From Yoonia sp. GPGPB17 (GTDB lineage: Bacteria > Pseudomonadota > Alphaproteobacteria > Rhodobacterales > Rhodobacteraceae): a DNA stretch of 64,000 nucleotides. Positions 35,610 to 44,389 of this stretch are shown here, piece by piece. The stretch is from assembly GCF_037892195.1 (NCBI RefSeq), contig NZ_JATACI010000002.1, positions 744,001 to 808,000 on the forward strand, given 5' to 3'. The number at the start of each line of letters is the position of its first letter. Position 1 is the stretch's first letter. A model generated the notes under the pieces. That model worked only from the letters and a program-made list of their open reading frames with translations, was not told the origin of the DNA and searched no databases. Position numbers and translations under genes: made by a program.

Positions 35610-36595
35610 TGGCGGTTCTGGTAACAGGTGCAACGGATTTTCTAGGGTCACATCTGGCAATGGCGCTGCGGGACCGGGGCGTTGTTGTAACAGGCCGTGA
35701 TCGGGGCAAGTTGGCCCGTCTGACAGCACTTGGGCTGCGCGGCTTGCCAATGGACCTGGCCTTTCACGTATCTGCGGCTGATCGTGATCGGATTGGCCCT
35801 GTAGAGGCCGTGGTGCATTGTGCGGGGCTTTCGTCGCCGTGGGGGCGTCAATCTGCATTTCAGGCCGCAAATGTCGATGCAACGCAACATCTGTTGGAAC
35901 TGTCGAGGCAGTTGGGCGCAAAACGTTTTGTCTTTGTGTCAACGGCAAGTGTTTATTTCCAGTTTTGCGATCAGGATGGGCTGCGGGAGGGGGACCTTCC
36001 GCCAGAATTCGTGAACGCCTATGCGACAACGAAACATCAGGCAGAGATTGCTGTACTCGCTCATGGTGATTTGAGCCCCGTTGTGATCCGCCCCCGAGGT
36101 ATCTACGGGGCAGGGGACACGACCCTATTGCCACGCTTAATGCGGGTGGCAGCACGGCGACGCATGCCGTGTTTCTCACCAGCCGGTGCCACGGATGTAA
36201 CGCATGTGGATGATGTCGTTGCGGCCTGCATAGCGGCGCTGGATGCGCCGGACGACATGGGCGGTGCGATATTCAACGTGTCGGGCGGTGTGGGCGTTGC
36301 TTTACCTGACGTCATAACGGCGGCCTGTATAGCCACAGGCGTCACACCGCGCTGGCGCGATTTACCCTTTGCGCCAACCCTTGCCACTGTGCGCATGATG
36401 GAACGCCTTGCCAAGTGCATGCCGGGTTATCCCGAGCCACCAGTTACCGCCTACGCCCTTGGTATTCTGCGCTACCGTCAGACGATGAATATCGACGCGG
36501 CAAAAAAGCAGCTCAACTGGCAACCTCAGGTCAGCTTCCAGGAAGGTGTTGCGCGCACTTTCAAGGACGGCGCGCTGCGCCCAGGGGTGCTATGA
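35609..36595 (+). CDS. NAD(P)-dependent epimerase/dehydratase-like (extended SDR) enzyme
   Basis: This protein of 328 residues belongs to the extended short-chain dehydrogenase family. It has a Rossmann fold starting MAVLVTGATDFLG, Ser in VSTASVY and the catalytic Y-x-x-x-K at about Y138 and K142 (YATTK). The usual TGATGFLG has Asp in place of the second Gly, which is odd for the nucleotide loop. The ATG shares its A with the stop of the KAS gene (TGATG). It would reduce or epimerise a keto or hydroxy group of the pathway intermediate. The larger in-frame extension upstream lies in the KAS gene and is not used. Confidence 0.85.
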   Translation: MAVLVTGATDFLGSHLAMALRDRGVVVTGRDRGKLARLTALGLRGLPMDLAFHVSAADRDRIGPVEAVVHCAGLSSPWGRQSAFQAANVDATQHLLELSRQLGAKRFVFVSTASVYFQFCDQDGLREGDLPPEFVNAYATTKHQAEIAVLAHGDLSPVVIRPRGIYGAGDTTLLPRLMRVAARRRMPCFSPAGATDVTHVDDVVAACIAALDAPDDMGGAIFNVSGGVGVALPDVITAACIATGVTPRWRDLPFAPTLATVRMMERLAKCMPGYPEPPVTAYALGILRYRQTMNIDAAKKQLNWQPQVSFQEGVARTFKDGALRPGVL

Positions 36596-37386
36596 TCCGC
36601 CCGATTTTCACCAACACGGCATCATTTACGACGCGGGCGGGCCTGATCCTGCGCGGCGGCAAGGGCAAACTGACGCTCCCAGTGCGCTGTGGGCTGATTG
36701 TGCATCCTACGCTGGGACCGGTGTTGATTGATGCCGGGTGCGGGCCACGGTTAACGGATGACCCAAAGCGCAGTTTCGGACTGCGCCTTTACAATCGTAT
36801 GCTTGGTCCAGTCATCCACCATCATACCAGCCCCATGGCCCTTTTGGCTGCACACGGGTTTGCGCCCACGGATGTGGTGCGCATTTTTGTCACTCATTTG
36901 CATGCTGACCATATTGCCTATCTTGAGGCATTCCCGAACGCGCGTTTCGTGACCGACAATGTCGGCACTGGCGGTATCAGGCACGGCGTTTTTCCTGAGC
37001 TTCTGCCAGATGATTTTGCGACCCGCCAAGAGATGCTGCGCGACAGTCCCAAGGGGGCACTGCCCTTCGCACTTGGTGACGGGTTTGATCTTTTTGACGA
37101 TGGCACCGTGCTGGGCGTGCCTTTACCGGGTCATGCGCGCGGACACTACGGCCTTTGCTTCACAGGCGCGCAGCCTCTGCTTTATGCGGTAGATGCGCAA
37201 TGGCTGATGCCCGGCATCATGGAAGACCGCATTCCCGGTTTCCCGGCCAACCTATTGGCGCATGATCCGGCTGCTTTACGCGACAGTGTGGCCTTGGTTC
37301 GGCGTTTCGCGCTGGCAGGCGGCATGGTCGTGCTGTGCCATGATCCAACCCCCAACCCATATGATTGGTCGCCGGGCGATGTTTGA
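36592..37386 (+). CDS. MBL-fold metallo-hydrolase
   Basis: This is a metallo-beta-lactamase-fold protein of 264 residues. The metal motif H-x-H-x-D-H is THLHADH at residues 101-107, a third His is in PLPGHARGHYG, an Asp in AVDAQW and a last His in VVLCHDPTPN. This is the complete two-metal set seen in lactonases and thioesterase-like members. It overlaps the previous gene by four bases and the next by eight. In this cluster it may hydrolyse a thioester or lactone intermediate. The actual substrate cannot be read from motifs. Confidence 0.88.
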   Translation: MIRPIFTNTASFTTRAGLILRGGKGKLTLPVRCGLIVHPTLGPVLIDAGCGPRLTDDPKRSFGLRLYNRMLGPVIHHHTSPMALLAAHGFAPTDVVRIFVTHLHADHIAYLEAFPNARFVTDNVGTGGIRHGVFPELLPDDFATRQEMLRDSPKGALPFALGDGFDLFDDGTVLGVPLPGHARGHYGLCFTGAQPLLYAVDAQWLMPGIMEDRIPGFPANLLAHDPAALRDSVALVRRFALAGGMVVLCHDPTPNPYDWSPGDV

Positions 37387-38605
37387 TCTGCGTCATGCGC
37401 TTTTGGCCTATTGGTCTGCACGACGTATCAGAACCCGCGCGCAGCTAGATGCCTTGCGGGGCAAACGATTGGCGCGCTGGTTGCGTGATGCGGTGCCGAA
37501 GGTGCCATTTTATCGCCAGCATAAGGGTGAGCGGCTGGAAGACTTGCCCATTGTCGATAAATCCATGTTGATGGCCGATTTTGCCGCGTTCAATACCGCC
37601 GGGGTAACGGCAGAGCAGGGTGGGCAGGCCTTTGAGACAACCCGTCAGATCGGCGATTTCATTGTCGGAGCCAGCACTGGCACCAGCGGTAACCGCGGTC
37701 TTTTCGTGATTTCTCAGGCCGAGCGGTTTCGGTGGCTGGGCACAATTCTTGCCAAGGCGCTGCCGGGTTTCTGGCGCCAAAAACACCGGGTGGCGGTTCT
37801 GCTGCCATTGAATACGCCGCTTTATGACAGCGCAAACCGGTTGCAACGCCTGAAGCTGCGTTTTTTTGATCTTGGGGCCGATTGGGAGGCTGATTTATGT
37901 GTGTTCGATCCGACCGTCGTCATAGCGCCACCAAAGGTCCTGCGACAGATCGCCGAAGGGGCGTTGCCCGTGTCACCGCAGCGGGTTTTTGCAGGGGCTG
38001 AAGCGCTGGATGATCTTGATAAGCAAGTGATCGGTGCGTTTTTCAAGCAACCTCTCGGACAGATCTATATGGCGACCGAAGGGTTGTTGGCGGTGTCCTG
38101 TGCCCAAGGTTCGTTGCACCTGTGTGAAGACACGATGCATTTTGAACTACCCGCCTTTGGTGATGATCCCAACCTGCGTGAGGTGATCATCAGCGACTTC
38201 AGCCGCGAGGTACAGATCATGGCGCGCTATCGGATGAACGATCTGATCCGTTTGGGCCCACCCTGCGCATGCGGTCTGCCGCATCGGACAGTGGCCCAGG
38301 TTGTGGGGCGCGCGGACGATTGCTTTCATCTACCCGGCGGCATGATAACGCCGGATGTTATGCGCAACGCGGTTGTAGACGCGGACCGGAAGATCACAGA
38401 TTATCGGATCGTGCAAACCGATGCCGCGACAATAGAAATTACGATCCCCTTTGGGTGCGATATCCAAGCGGTCTTGCGCGCGATGCAAAAGGTTCTTGAG
38501 CGGCGGTGTGTGCAGGCAGAGGTGACAGTCTCACAGGCGCATATCCTTCCCGATATGTCGCGCAAGCTGCGGCGGGTGGAAAACCGGCATAGGCCGCATT
38601 CGTGA
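37379..38605 (+). CDS. putative adenylate-forming enzyme (F390 synthetase/CapK-like)
   Basis: The protein of 408 residues belongs to the PaaK/CapK branch of the adenylate-forming superfamily. It has a glycine/serine-rich phosphate-binding stretch, VGASTGTSGNRGLF, near residues 97-110, the AMP-binding YMATEG-like motif (IYMATEGLLAVS) and a C-terminal block with RYRMNDLIRLG and CACGLPH. I start at the ATG (37379) inside the end of the metallo-hydrolase gene. Such enzymes activate carboxylic acids as acyl-adenylates. In this operon it probably activates an acid for ligation or thioester formation. Exact acid unknown. Confidence 0.82.
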   Translation: MFDLRHALLAYWSARRIRTRAQLDALRGKRLARWLRDAVPKVPFYRQHKGERLEDLPIVDKSMLMADFAAFNTAGVTAEQGGQAFETTRQIGDFIVGASTGTSGNRGLFVISQAERFRWLGTILAKALPGFWRQKHRVAVLLPLNTPLYDSANRLQRLKLRFFDLGADWEADLCVFDPTVVIAPPKVLRQIAEGALPVSPQRVFAGAEALDDLDKQVIGAFFKQPLGQIYMATEGLLAVSCAQGSLHLCEDTMHFELPAFGDDPNLREVIISDFSREVQIMARYRMNDLIRLGPPCACGLPHRTVAQVVGRADDCFHLPGGMITPDVMRNAVVDADRKITDYRIVQTDAATIEITIPFGCDIQAVLRAMQKVLERRCVQAEVTVSQAHILPDMSRKLRRVENRHRPHS

Positions 38606-39730
38606 CATATCGGGTGCTGATCACCGGGGCACGTGCGCTTAGCGGCTTTGCATATGGCGCGACTGTTGGATGAGGCTGGCCATCATGTGGTGATGGCCGA
38701 CAGCCTGCGCTGGCCAATCAGTGCGGTCTCAAAAGCTTGCACCGCCTACGTCCGTTTGCCAGCAGCCAATGGACCTTTGCAGGCCTACGCGGCGGCGGTG
38801 CGCAAAGCCCTGCGGGTTCATGACATTGATCTGGTCATCCCGACCTGTGAAGAGGTCTTCCACCTTGTGCGGGCATGGGCTCAGGCAGACATGCCTGCAC
38901 GCCTCTACGCCCCGGAATTTGATCTGCTGGCGGCCGCCCATAACAAATACGCATTTGTACAATTGGCCGCGTCGCTTGGGCTCAACGTGCCGCAAACATG
39001 GCAATTGACGGGGGCTAGCGATATCGCCGCCCTGACGACGCCCCTGGATGCATTGGTGTTCAAACCTGTCTGGTCGCGCTTTGCGACGCGTGTGCTGGTC
39101 CGGCCATCCTCGGTATCAATTCGACCATCTGCTGAAGACCCGTGGGTCGCGCAGCACTTTGTCGCTGGGCAGGAAGTCTGCGCCTACGCCTTGGCCTATG
39201 ACGGTCGGCTTGTAGCTTGCGCGGCTTACGCGCCGATCTATCGTGCGGGCACCGGGGCAGGGATTGCCTTTGCACCAGATCATGATCCGGCCGTTGCGGA
39301 TTTTGTCAGGCGGTTTGTCGAAGGTACCGGCTGGCACGGGCAGCTTTCGTTTGATTTTATCAGACAGCACGACGGCAAAATCGTTGCGATTGAGTGCAAT
39401 CCCCGCGCGACAAGCGGCATCCATTTTTTTACCTCAGCAGATGACTTTGCTAGCGGACTGTTGAGTGGACAGGGTTGCCATCCGGACATCGCATATCCTC
39501 TTGCGGTGAAACTGGCGCTGGCGCTTTACGGTCCGCTGCAGAACCCCCGCGGCATCTGGCGGGATACTAAGCATTTGCAAGACGTGATTGCGTGGCCTGG
39601 CGATCCTCGCCCGTTCCGGCGCCAGATCCTTGCGACACTTGAAATGGCAGCGGTTGCGTTGCGGCATCGCATTGGTTTGACCACAGCAACGACCCATGAC
39701 ATCGCATGGGATGGGGATCAAAGCCCATAG
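38602..39730 (+). pseudogene. ATP-grasp ligase, frame-disrupted near the N-terminus
   Basis: This is the fifth coupled gene, starting at a GTG (38602) inside the stop of the adenylate-forming gene. It opens MTYRVLITGARA, then shifts frame. The rest (about 360 residues) has the ATP-grasp features: YAFVQLAASLGLNVPQTW, the ATP-binding strand LVFKPVWSRFATRV, WVAQHFVAGQEVCAYALA and the metal-binding IAIECNPRATSG-like segment (VAIECNPRATSG). The break is GCTTAGC at 38637-38643, and GCCGGC there yields ITGARAPAALHMARLL, the family consensus. It would ligate a carboxylate to an amine or thiol. It overlaps the end of the convergent acyltransferase gene. Confidence 0.85.
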
Positions 39731-40815
39731 CGTTGCATGATGGGAACACCCAGGCGGGTAAGTACAGATTGCACGATCCGCGTGCTGATGCGTGCAGATA
39801 CGCGCAGATGTCGAACATAGACAGCTGTATATTCAATCGCTGGTACCGCGTTGCGATGGCGTTTGAATGCGGCGGCCCCTGCGCTGAGGTTATAGAAAAA
39901 CCCATGATGCGCTGCCTGAGACTGCGCAATTGCATTCAACATCCGGTAAAGGCCTGTCTTTTGTGGTTTACCCGTATCATATCCCAATAACGGAACGGTC
40001 ATCGTGCGCCCGTTCGTAAACATGCCCAATACACCATCCAGCGTGTCATCCGGCCCGCGTAAGCCGACAATCTGCAAAAGCCTGATTTGATGGGCCTGCG
40101 CAAGAAAACCGGGCGTATATTGGGGATTAAGGACGGTATACTTGTCGATGTAAAGCATATGATAGAGCGCGGCTGCACGGGTCCAATCCTCGGCGCTGAA
40201 GCGGTGGGCATCAACCTGGGCGTAATTGGTGTTTGCCAGCATTTTGGCATCACGCTTCATGTCCGCCGAGGGTGGTTTAGCCTGCGCCGGGTCAACCAGA
40301 TAGATCTGCCGTGCAGGCAGCATCTGAAAGCCTGCCCCTTGCAGTGATGTCATGCTGTGTTGATCAGCCACCGGGTTGAGAGAGCGTATGACAATCGCCC
40401 GGTTCGGGTGCCGCTGAATCAAATCATCGCGCAGTGCTTCCGCAATGCTGTGATCTATTGATGGAACGGGGTTTGTCGAGAACAGCCAGTTGTTCGGTTG
40501 CACCTGATGGTCCAGCCCGGTGGCGCGCATCAATGGACGGCAACTTTTGATGATGCCGGTCAGTGTTTTGTGCAACACTGGATTGGCGGTGAAGTGGCGT
40601 GTCTCCTCCTGGGCATAATCAATATAGGCTGTGCTGGGACTGCAGATATAGCAGTTTGGCGGATCACTGATACTGAGTGGGAAACTGACGCTTACCACAT
40701 CATACGCCAGCATTTCGATGTCAAGGTTTGTGATCAGCGCGGTGCTTGGACCCCGGCTGATGACTTTGACCAGATTTGCAACAAGCGAAGGGTCATTTGC
40801 CACATCCTTGCCCAT
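39718..40815 (-). CDS. acyltransferase-like (GNAT-fold) protein, convergent with the biosynthetic operon
   Basis: The protein of 365 residues has no membrane segment. Its C-terminal half, with FLAQAHQIRLLQIVGLR, GVLGMFTNGRTMTVPLLGYD and LNAIAQSQAAHHGFFYNLSAG, resembles GNAT-type acyltransferases used in amino-acid or peptidoglycan acylation. The N-terminal half has no obvious motif. Two cysteines sit close together (NCYICSPS) near residue 60. The ATG at 40815 lies five bases after the stop of the exchanger gene. I place it with the KAS operon because it ends inside it, but that functional link is inference. Confidence 0.6.
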   Translation of the reverse strand: MGKDVANDPSLVANLVKVISRGPSTALITNLDIEMLAYDVVSVSFPLSISDPPNCYICSPSTAYIDYAQEETRHFTANPVLHKTLTGIIKSCRPLMRATGLDHQVQPNNWLFSTNPVPSIDHSIAEALRDDLIQRHPNRAIVIRSLNPVADQHSMTSLQGAGFQMLPARQIYLVDPAQAKPPSADMKRDAKMLANTNYAQVDAHRFSAEDWTRAAALYHMLYIDKYTVLNPQYTPGFLAQAHQIRLLQIVGLRGPDDTLDGVLGMFTNGRTMTVPLLGYDTGKPQKTGLYRMLNAIAQSQAAHHGFFYNLSAGAAAFKRHRNAVPAIEYTAVYVRHLRVSARISTRIVQSVLTRLGVPIMQRYGL

Positions 40816-40820
40816 GGGTT

Positions 40821-41801
40821 TTACGCAGCCATATGTGGCTGCAGATACTGCACCGCGATAAAGAGCACATAAGCTGCCATCATCACGATCCCAACAGGCT
40901 TGGTTATCTTGCCGATAATCAACATCCAGATGGCGAATACGACAGCGACAGCAACGGTCACCCACAGTTGCATGCCAAGCAACACAGGATCGACAGCTAA
41001 TGGTTTGATTGCGGCCGTCAATGCGATGATTGACAGGATATTGAACGTATTTGATCCGATGATATTTCCCAGAATCAACCCAACCGACTGCTTGCGCGCC
41101 GCTGCGATACAGGTTGAAAGCTCGGGCAAGGATGTGCCGAATGCCACGACCGTGATACCGATCACGGCCTCTGGTACACCGATGGCTGTGCCGGTCTGTA
41201 CCGCCCCCTTGACCAACAGTTCTGACCCTACGGCAAGCGCCGCAAGACCGCCCAGCAAGATCACGACCGCAGCTTTCATGGTGGTGATACGTGGCCCGGT
41301 TTCATCGTCGTCGTCGTCTTCCAACACGATGCTATCTGTCGTGTACTGGTAGACAACAAAGGCCACCAAAATGGCGAACATGATAAGACCAAAGACGTGG
41401 CTGAAACTATCGGTCAGCATGCCGTATGCCATGATTGCTGTTGCAAACAGCATCATGGTCAGGTCCTTTACCAGATGCCGTGGGTCTGCCGTTACCTTGA
41501 AAACAAAGGCAGTCGCACCGAGAACCAACAAGATGTTGGCCACGTTTGACCCCAGCACATTGCCCAGCGAAATCCCCGGATATCCCTGCAAGTTGGCGTT
41601 CACGGATGTGAATAACTCGGGCACCGATGTGCCGAAAGACACAATGGTGGCACCAATGAACAGCGGTGACAGGCCGGTGCGTTCTGCAACGAAAACGGCT
41701 GCATCAACCGTCCAATCCCCACCTTTGATCAGCAAATAAAGGCCAAACGCCATCGCGCCTGCGGCCAACACAAAAAGCTCGTAGGTGGTGAGTGCAATCA
41801 A
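40821..41801 (-). CDS. CaCA-family sodium/calcium antiporter-like protein
   Basis: The membrane protein of 326 residues has about ten helices and two inverted alpha repeats. The first is SFGTSVPELFTSVNAN with SLGNVLGSNVANILLVLG, the second AFGTSLPELSTCIAA with ILGNIIGSNTFNILS. The two halves are joined by an acidic loop (EDDDDDE) at the centre, a likely Ca2+ sensor or linker. Translation starts at a TTG (41801), the only plausible start in this frame. It is the YrbG/ChaA-like form of K+-independent exchangers. It follows the TRAP operon in the same direction but after a terminator. Confidence 0.92.
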   Translation of the reverse strand: MIALTTYELFVLAAGAMAFGLYLLIKGGDWTVDAAVFVAERTGLSPLFIGATIVSFGTSVPELFTSVNANLQGYPGISLGNVLGSNVANILLVLGATAFVFKVTADPRHLVKDLTMMLFATAIMAYGMLTDSFSHVFGLIMFAILVAFVVYQYTTDSIVLEDDDDDETGPRITTMKAAVVILLGGLAALAVGSELLVKGAVQTGTAIGVPEAVIGITVVAFGTSLPELSTCIAAARKQSVGLILGNIIGSNTFNILSIIALTAAIKPLAVDPVLLGMQLWVTVAVAVVFAIWMLIIGKITKPVGIVMMAAYVLFIAVQYLQPHMAA

Positions 41802-41992
41802 AGTGTTTGTCCTGATTGATGGGCATTTTGCACAGCCGTGTGCGGGCGGGGATAGCGTATTTTGCGGCTGAGTGTAATAGCCATATCGCTACCTTCTGAT
41901 CTGACAATCCTGAAACGCGGCTTTGGCCGTCCGCGTCTATGTAGCGTGTCCAGCGCGGGTTTAAAGGTATTGTGCGGGCCTCATCCAAAAAA

Positions 41993-42023
41993 CCAAAAAG
42001 GAGCGTGGCTTTCGCCACACTCC
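41993..42023 (-). terminator. intrinsic terminator of the TRAP operon
   Basis: On the minus strand GGAGTGTGGC and GCCACGCTCC form a 10-bp stem (one wobble) with a four-base loop, followed by TTTTTGGTTTTTT. It lies 28 bases beyond the stop of the permease gene. The opposite strand also ends in CCGTTTTG, so weak bidirectional action is possible. Confidence 0.85.
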
Positions 42024-42050
42024 GTTTTGTTGTTTCTAAGGTCGGGCTTG

Positions 42051-44270
42051 CTAGGCCGCGACTTTTGGCCGTGTCATCTGGGCCAGAAAATACAGTGCCA
42101 CGGCGCCGCCGATACCAATCAGGTCGGACACCCAGCCGCCCTCGATCATGAACAGCGCCACGATCAGCAGGGCGATCCGGATCGGCCAGGCCGCCCGGTC
42201 GCCGACCCACCAGCCCTGGACGCCAGATGACAGCAGGAACACACCGAAGATGGCAGTGATCCCGGCACGGATAACTTCGAACCACGTCCCGTCCATCAAG
42301 ATCGCGCCGTTGTAGAAGAACATGAACGGCACGATGAAGGCCGAGATACCGATTTTGAACGAGGCCACGGATGTCGCCATGGGGTTCGATCCTGATATGC
42401 CTGCCGCGGCATAACTGGCCAAGGCCACCGGCGGCGTGATGGCCGAAACAACCGCGAAGTAGAACACAAAGAAGTGCGCGGTCAGCATCGGAATGCCTAG
42501 CTGCACGAGGCCAGGTGCCACGACCGAGGCCGCAACCGCATAAGCCGCTGTTGTCGGCATCCCCATGCCCAGCAGGATCGCGATACACATCGCAAAGAAG
42601 AGTGCGAGCAATTGGTTGGCTTCGGCAATGTTCAAAAGCACGGATGAGAAACGCGCGCCAACGCCCGTCAGCGAGATGACACCGACAATGATCCCCGCAC
42701 AGGCACAGACCGCGATGATCTGGATCGACATGATACCTGCCAGTTCAAACGCCTTGGTGACCGAGCGGATGCCCATGCGGTAAGGTGTGAACCAGCTGAC
42801 GACGGCGGCGGATGCGGTAGCCAAGGTCCCAGCCCGGATGACCGAGTACCCCATGAACAGCGCGCCAATCAGGATGATGATCGGCAAAAACAGGAACACG
42901 CGGCGCACCATCTCTTTGAATTTGGGTAACTCGTCTTCTCGCATACCGCGCATGCCCAGTTTCGCCGCTTCAAAATCCACCATGAAGTAGATGGAGACGA
43001 AGTAGAGGACCGCCGGAATGATCGCCGCGATCGCGATATCTGTATAGGGAATGCCCGTAATCTCGGCCATGATGAAGGCACCAGCGCCCATGATTGGCGG
43101 CATGATTTGCCCACCAGTCGAGGCCGCGGCCTCAACCGCGCCAGAGGTCGTTGGTTTGTAGCCGACCTTTTTCATCAGTGGGATCGTGAGCGAACCCGTC
43201 GCCACGACGTTACCGGCAGATGTCCCGTTGATCATGCCCATCAGGCCAGAGGCAAAGATGGCCACTTTCGCGGGACCACCGCGTGCGCGCCCCGCACAGG
43301 CAAAGGCAAAGTTGACGAAGTAATCGCCAACTTTGGACGCCTGCAGGAAGGCCGCAAAGATAATGAACAGGATGATGTATGTGGATGACACTGCAGTTGT
43401 CGGTCCCAGAATGCCCGCATCTGTGTAGACCTGGCTGAAGAAGCGCTGCCATGTGATGTCGGGTGCGTTCAGGAAACCGGGCAACAGATCGCCAACGAAC
43501 ACATAAACAAGGAAAACGCCCGCGATGATGATTAGCGCCATGCCGGCAACGCGGCGGGTCAGTTCCATGATAAGTGCTGTGCCTGCGACCGCCGCAAGGC
43601 TCATGCCAATAGGGGCGAAGGCCGTGCCGGTTGAGTTCCGCATTAGCGTGCCAAAGATCGTGATGAGATACATAGCAACAGCAATGCCGCAAACGCTCAG
43701 CACCAGATCAGCGGGGGCGATGGTGCCGCGCACGCGGGGGCGGACCCAGCCCAACACGATCCCGGCAATCGTCGCTGTGATCAGCGGATAGCCGTAGTGA
43801 TAGATTTCAGTGTTCCTGATACCCTCATCAATGCCGTTCCACATCACGCCGCCTTGAATGTCTGCGGCAAAGCCAAGAGCGGTATAACAGGCATAGAGGG
43901 CTGGAAGTAGAGCGGCGTAGGCCAGATAGTCCAATGGACTGTGCGGGTCAGCGTCTTTATCAGGAAAGGCGCGTGCTGAATACAGTGTGAACCCAAGGAT
44001 CAACGCGCCCGCAATATGCACGATGCGGAAGTTCCATGTCTCCATGGGAAAGACGGGCAGAAAGGGGATATCAATTCCGGTCCAACCCCGGATCGACCAG
44101 CCATTGAGCGCCGCCATATGAAACAGCGCGTAGAAGGCCGAGATACCAGCGATGACCAGATACGTGCGTCCGGTAAAGATGCGGCGGTTGTGTTCGACCG
44201 GCTCGTCATCGACGCCATCGGCAAGGACCGGGCCTTCGGTCTGGTCGTCTTTTTGGGTATCGGTACTCAT
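42051..44270 (-). CDS. TRAP transporter 4TM/12TM fusion permease
   Basis: The protein of 739 residues has about 16-18 membrane helices. The small (Q-type, four-helix) and large (M-type, twelve-helix) TRAP subunits are fused. Typical parts are GMINGTSAGNVVATGSLTIPLMKKVGYKPTTSGAVEAAASTGGQIMPPIMGAGAF in the middle (the large-subunit signature) and ITPPVALASYAAAGISGSNPMATS toward the end. GAGGA stands just before the ATG. It works with the TAXI binding protein encoded immediately upstream on the transcript. Substrates of TAXI-TRAP systems are mostly unknown; dicarboxylates and glutamate have been proposed. Confidence 0.95.
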   Translation of the reverse strand: MSTDTQKDDQTEGPVLADGVDDEPVEHNRRIFTGRTYLVIAGISAFYALFHMAALNGWSIRGWTGIDIPFLPVFPMETWNFRIVHIAGALILGFTLYSARAFPDKDADPHSPLDYLAYAALLPALYACYTALGFAADIQGGVMWNGIDEGIRNTEIYHYGYPLITATIAGIVLGWVRPRVRGTIAPADLVLSVCGIAVAMYLITIFGTLMRNSTGTAFAPIGMSLAAVAGTALIMELTRRVAGMALIIIAGVFLVYVFVGDLLPGFLNAPDITWQRFFSQVYTDAGILGPTTAVSSTYIILFIIFAAFLQASKVGDYFVNFAFACAGRARGGPAKVAIFASGLMGMINGTSAGNVVATGSLTIPLMKKVGYKPTTSGAVEAAASTGGQIMPPIMGAGAFIMAEITGIPYTDIAIAAIIPAVLYFVSIYFMVDFEAAKLGMRGMREDELPKFKEMVRRVFLFLPIIILIGALFMGYSVIRAGTLATASAAVVSWFTPYRMGIRSVTKAFELAGIMSIQIIAVCACAGIIVGVISLTGVGARFSSVLLNIAEANQLLALFFAMCIAILLGMGMPTTAAYAVAASVVAPGLVQLGIPMLTAHFFVFYFAVVSAITPPVALASYAAAGISGSNPMATSVASFKIGISAFIVPFMFFYNGAILMDGTWFEVIRAGITAIFGVFLLSSGVQGWWVGDRAAWPIRIALLIVALFMIEGGWVSDLIGIGGAVALYFLAQMTRPKVAA

Positions 44271-44348
44271 GGTGTGGTCCTCGCATGCGGCCAGAATGCC
44301 CTGACGGACTTCAAGCGTGCATCAATCATATCGGATAAATCAAGTGTG

Positions 44349-44377
44349 CCGAGGCCGCGTATGGAACGCGGCCTCGG
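44349..44377 (-). other. 11-bp hairpin between binding protein and TRAP permease genes
   Basis: CCGAGGCCGCG (44349-44359) and CGCGGCCTCGG (44367-44377) are perfect arms with a seven-base loop. No long T run follows on the minus strand. Placed between a binding-protein gene and its permease, it probably protects the upstream mRNA end or attenuates transcription. Confidence 0.6.
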
Positions 44378-44389
44378 ACAGATCAGGGC

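Noticed and set aside
42050..42056. GCTAGGC at the end of the TRAP permease gene as another lesion
   Set aside because: It contains the natural stop codon. Removing it would only add residues without any family match.
41704..42588. Minus-strand frame of 294 codons between the exchanger and permease genes
   Set aside because: It overlaps the C-terminus of the TRAP permease and the start of the exchanger in another frame, crosses a terminator and has no domain.
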